A DNA stretch of 64,000 nt from Candidatus Roizmanbacteria bacterium RIFCSPLOWO2_01_FULL_40_13. Its GTDB lineage: Bacteria; Patescibacteriota; Microgenomatia; UBA1406; GWC2-37-13. Below are positions 60,792-64,000 of the stretch, piece by piece. The DNA lies in contig MGAN01000004.1 of the NCBI GenBank assembly GCA_001789745.1, positions 64,064-128,063 on the forward strand, read 5' to 3'. The translations under genes and the position numbers were made by a program. Under the pieces are notes generated by a model that was not told the DNA's origin, did not search any database, and saw nothing but the letters and a program-made list of their open reading frames with translations. Numbering within the stretch: position 1 is the first letter of the stretch; every line of letters starts with the position of its first letter.

Positions 60792-61571
60792 ATGGCTTTT
60801 TCTTTATTGACATATAATGTCCTTTACAATAAAGCTTTTTTGCAAATCGAAAAAATACTTAATAAATTTAAACCGGATATAATCTGTCTACAGGAAGTCG
60901 AAACCAGTGGCAAAAACTTGGGAAGATTAGAAAAATTCGGTTATAAATTAGCCGATTTTTCCAACTCTTTTATTACATTCGGCAAAATCTATGGTATTGC
61001 CACCTATTTTAAACCTGATAAACTGAAGTTGATCAAATCTCAATCCTTCTACCTACCCAAATCAATCTATGAAATGATTATTACTTTAAAAAAAATCCTA
61101 AAAGGCGGCAGTAAGCCCCGAACAATTTTGAGAACCCATTTTTTAAGAAATAAAAAACATGTGTCTATCTATAATCTCCACCTTTCCCTTCAGGGCATAA
61201 ATCGGACAAGAGCCAAACAACTTAAAATCATCCTTGAACAATCGCTTGAATCCAACGATCGCCCCGTAATAATAATTGGCGATTTTAACTACCTGCCATA
61301 TAGAAGAAGAGGTCTTGAAAACTTGATGAAAAATTATGGTTTTAAGGAAGCTACCAAAAAAATCTATTACACTGTCCGTTTTCCTGAAAGGAAGTTTGCG
61401 AAATATACTTTATTTCAGGAGCTGATCTTAAAAATGATAAGAAGGATCTTTACCAAAAAAGTCAAGATCGATTATATTTTTTATAAAAATTTAAAACTGC
61501 TTAACACGAAAAGAATTAATGTAGAATACTCCGACCACTACCCGGTAATTTCCTCCTTTCAATTTACTTAA
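60792..61571 (+). CDS. Endonuclease/exonuclease/phosphatase family protein (start moved to MAFSLLTYN)
   Basis: LLTYNVLYN, DIICLQEVE, IIIGDFNYLP, YSDHYPV. Confidence 0.85.
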   Translation: MAFSLLTYNVLYNKAFLQIEKILNKFKPDIICLQEVETSGKNLGRLEKFGYKLADFSNSFITFGKIYGIATYFKPDKLKLIKSQSFYLPKSIYEMIITLKKILKGGSKPRTILRTHFLRNKKHVSIYNLHLSLQGINRTRAKQLKIILEQSLESNDRPVIIIGDFNYLPYRRRGLENLMKNYGFKEATKKIYYTVRFPERKFAKYTLFQELILKMIRRIFTKKVKIDYIFYKNLKLLNTKRINVEYSDHYPVISSFQFT

Positions 61572-61643
61572 GTCCGCTTAACTTATTATATATTTTTTAA
61601 TCTTGTATAGTTAGCGCAAAACAAAATGACCGGTTTTGATAAA

Positions 61644-61810
61644 TGTCATGCTGAACTTGTTTCAGCATCTATACCCCCCTCTTAGTTGATTTTGCAAATT
61701 GTCAACTAAAGTTATCTTATCAAATCAACTTAGAGAGGGGTATATACTGATTACGATTTCGATTAACAGAAGTATAAACAACAAGATCCTGAAATAAATT
61801 CAGGATGACA
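61644..61810. repeat. TGTCATGCTGAAC... / ...TTCAGGATGACA inverted-repeat element interrupted by X
   Basis: TGTCATGCTGAACTTGTTTCAGCATC ... AAGATCCTGAAATAAATTCAGGATGACA. Confidence 0.75.
61672..61774 (+). mobile_element. X-type element nested in the CTGAA-palindrome repeat
   Basis: TACCCCCCTCTTAGTTG...AACAGAAGTA with flanking TA. Confidence 0.88.
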
Positions 61811-61835
61811 AATATGACATTTCGTATTGCGGTAG

Positions 61836-63044
61836 CTATACTACGTAATCAATTGTCTTTTTCCATAAACTTTCAATTTTATTGATTATTTTTTTATCAA
61901 TGCTTATGTGTTTTTCTTCTAAGTTTTTCTTTCTAAACTTATTGACTACGTTTTTAAAATTTGAAACAAGATTGCCGAATATCACTTCTTGCGAGTATCG
62001 ATCCAGCATCCTCTCTCTTGCTCTCTCTGCTAAAAATTCGGTTAATACCGGATAATCTAATAGAAGTTTTAGGGCAAAAGGGAGTTGGGTTTTAATATGT
62101 GAGTGATTAATCACCACCCCAGACCTATCCAAAACCTCACCATTGCTTCCTGCATCTGAAGCGATACATGCAAGTCCGCAGGACATTGCTTCAAGAAGTG
62201 CTAACGGCATTCCCTCAAACTTTGACGGCAATACAAATATTTCACAACTACTTAGAATGTCAACTTTTTCCTTTTCATCTTTTACTAGTCCTGTAAAAAT
62301 AATTCTTTTGTCTTTGTACTCTTCTCTTAATGACCTTTCCAGATCTCCCGGGCCGACTAACACTAGTTTTGTATTGTCTTGAGGGTTTAAATTAAGAAAA
62401 GAATTTATCAGCATCTTAGGATTCTTGTCTGAAGTTAATCTACCCAAAAACAAAATTCCTCTGTTGATAGCGTGTTTCTGCTTGAATTTGGTTTGCTTTA
62501 TTCTTTTGTAAATATTCGTATCTACTCCGTTGGGCAAGACTAGGATTTTGTTCCTGTTGATTCCTCTATTGATATAATATTGGGCTAACTTGTCAGTGAA
62601 AACATGTAGTAAATCAAATTGCTTGCAAATGGGGGAATAAGTTAGAAAAAGAGATTTTAAGATTAATTGATAGGAGCTGTCGCTATTATTTAAGTCGGCA
62701 TGCCAAACTCCTACGGCTGGTATTCCGAATTCATGACAGATTGTTGGTATAAAAATATCTAAGGGTGATAAACCTATTGCCGTATATACGATATCTGGCT
62801 TAATGTTGAAGATATATTTCTTAAATAAAGATAATGATTCTTCTTTAGGCACAAATATTGCCCTTTCGTTAGCAAAATAATAAGGAATGTGGAAAGTATT
62901 TTTTTGGTTATTCTTCTTATTGCTAAATCTAACTACATATGCCTCATGTTCGCGGTTTATTAAATGCAACTTTAAACGTTGTGTAAAAACTCCTATGCCT
63001 CCTACTTTGTTAAATTCTTCTTTATCTACTAATAGAATTCTCAT
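61836..63044 (-). CDS. GT4-family glycosyltransferase
   Basis: VGGIGVFTQRLKLHL, LFLGRLTSDKNPKMLI, FVLPSKFEGMPLALLEAMSCGLACIASDAG. Confidence 0.92.
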   Translation of the reverse strand: MRILLVDKEEFNKVGGIGVFTQRLKLHLINREHEAYVVRFSNKKNNQKNTFHIPYYFANERAIFVPKEESLSLFKKYIFNIKPDIVYTAIGLSPLDIFIPTICHEFGIPAVGVWHADLNNSDSSYQLILKSLFLTYSPICKQFDLLHVFTDKLAQYYINRGINRNKILVLPNGVDTNIYKRIKQTKFKQKHAINRGILFLGRLTSDKNPKMLINSFLNLNPQDNTKLVLVGPGDLERSLREEYKDKRIIFTGLVKDEKEKVDILSSCEIFVLPSKFEGMPLALLEAMSCGLACIASDAGSNGEVLDRSGVVINHSHIKTQLPFALKLLLDYPVLTEFLAERARERMLDRYSQEVIFGNLVSNFKNVVNKFRKKNLEEKHISIDKKIINKIESLWKKTIDYVV

Positions 63045-63053
63045 TTATTTATA

Positions 63054-63155
63054 TACTTCGATAACTTAAGGTTTGCAACCGAGTTACTCAGTATATACCC
63101 GTCTAATCCGCTTTTTCGCGCTCCGGCGAGCTGCAAATCGTAAGTAAGATGGGTA
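63054..63155 (+). mobile_element. Y-type element, tandem with X
   Basis: TACTTCGATAACTTAAGG...GATGGGTA. Confidence 0.88.
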
Positions 63156-63254
63156 TACCCGTCTTAGTTGATTTTGCAAATTTTCAACTAAAAATATCTT
63201 ATTAAATCAACTTAGAGGGGTATATACTGATTGCAATCTCAATCAATAGAAGTA
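63156..63254 (+). mobile_element. X-type element, tandem with Y
   Basis: TACCCGTCTTAGTTG...GAAGTA. Confidence 0.88.
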
Positions 63255-63293
63255 TATAGATATTTTATTAAAAAAATATCAATTTTGTTTGTA

Positions 63294-63381
63294 TACCGTT
63301 CGTAGTTCAATTTGCGAAAATAAATGAACAAATGGAACGTACGAACGGTTATGCCGCTAGTATTTCAATTGCGTTGCGGTA
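63294..63381 (+). mobile_element. Uninterrupted Z-type two-hairpin element
   Basis: TACCGTTCGTA...TACGAACGGTTATGCCGCTAG...TTGCGGTA. Confidence 0.8.
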
Positions 63382-63394
63382 TATAATAAATCAA

Positions 63395-64000
63395 GTGAAA
63401 ATATCTGTCGTAATTCCTGCTTTTAATGAAGAAAAATATATTGCCGCCTGTCTTACTAGATTATTTGACCAGATTGAAAAACCTGACGAGGTTATAGTAA
63501 TTGATAATTTTTCGACAGACAAAACTTCAGAAATAGTTAAAAAATTTAGAGTCACGCTGATTGAGGAAAAATGCAAAGGCATCGCTCACGCGAGAGACAA
63601 AGGTTTCAATTTAGCCAAAGGTGATGTGATTGCCCGTTGCGATGCCGATTCGTTGGTTCCGTCAGACTGGATAAAAAAAATCAAACGGAATTTCGCCCAA
63701 GGGAAGATTGACGGTTTGCTGGGACCTATTAGCTATTATGATCTCGCTTTTAAATCTACAATTTATTCCAAAATATTCATTCACTTTATGCATTTTCTAC
63801 AAGGTTATCACACGCTAATTGGCAACAATATGGCAATTACCAAGTCTGTTTGGCAAAAGGTAAAAAACCAGGTCTGCAGTGAAATAAACATCTTCCATGA
63901 AGATATTGATTTGGCGATTCATGTTAAAAAAGCAGGAGGAATTATTAGATATGATCCTTCATTGGTAAGCTATACCTCCGGTAGAAGAATTGCCAAGAAT
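63395..64000 (+). CDS. GT2 family glycosyltransferase, 5' part (GTG start; runs off window end; absent from ORF track)
   Basis: VKISVVIPAFNEEKYIAACLTRLFDQIEKPDEVIVIDNFSTDKTSEIV...DVIARCDADSLVPSDW. Confidence 0.88.
   Translation, partial: MKISVVIPAFNEEKYIAACLTRLFDQIEKPDEVIVIDNFSTDKTSEIVKKFRVTLIEEKCKGIAHARDKGFNLAKGDVIARCDADSLVPSDWIKKIKRNFAQGKIDGLLGPISYYDLAFKSTIYSKIFIHFMHFLQGYHTLIGNNMAITKSVWQKVKNQVCSEINIFHEDIDLAIHVKKAGGIIRYDPSLVSYTSGRRIAKN

Noticed and set aside
1-64000. CRISPR array or UGA recoding
   Set aside because: No regularly spaced repeats of CRISPR type; RF2 is present and UGA is used as a stop (for example valS), so no sign of the Gracilibacteria/Absconditabacteria code.

Overview
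The window looks like a Candidate Phyla Radiation (Patescibacteria, probably Microgenomates-like) chromosome segment. This is inferred from gene content, small tightly packed operons and protein sequences, not from a search. Housekeeping content: dnaG-rpoD, prfB, ftsEX plus an M23 envelope protein, rpoB-rpoC-rpsL-rpsG-fusA, a LexA-like repressor with a Y-family polymerase, nth, tRNA-Ser(CGA), recF, pyrH, valS-rpmH-yidC-jag. Accessory content: glycosyltransferase loci at both ends and a roughly 12.5 kb envelope/T4SS-like cluster (41.2-53.6 kb). That cluster holds VirB2-like and VirB6/TrbL-like membrane proteins, a C39-like protease, a 1257-aa tail-anchored protein, and a ClpC-type double AAA+ ATPase whose second AAA+ module is split by four copies of an unrecognised ~45-aa 'THTFSP...DYF' repeat. 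The most striking nucleotide-level signal is a family of ~100-bp two-hairpin intergenic elements (called X, Y, Z here). They have TA ends, TA target duplications and repeated nesting, including a three-level nest Z[Y[X]] immediately upstream of prfB. Other observations include palindromes inserted in frame inside three protein genes (a GT2, valS, yidC), an M23 domain whose motifs look circularly permuted, three LexA-like operators around the lexA promoter, an rpoB leader hairpin-terminator, a candidate stand-alone small RNA at 60.35 kb, and rifampicin-pocket substitutions in RpoB. No rRNA genes, CRISPR array or transposase gene was seen.
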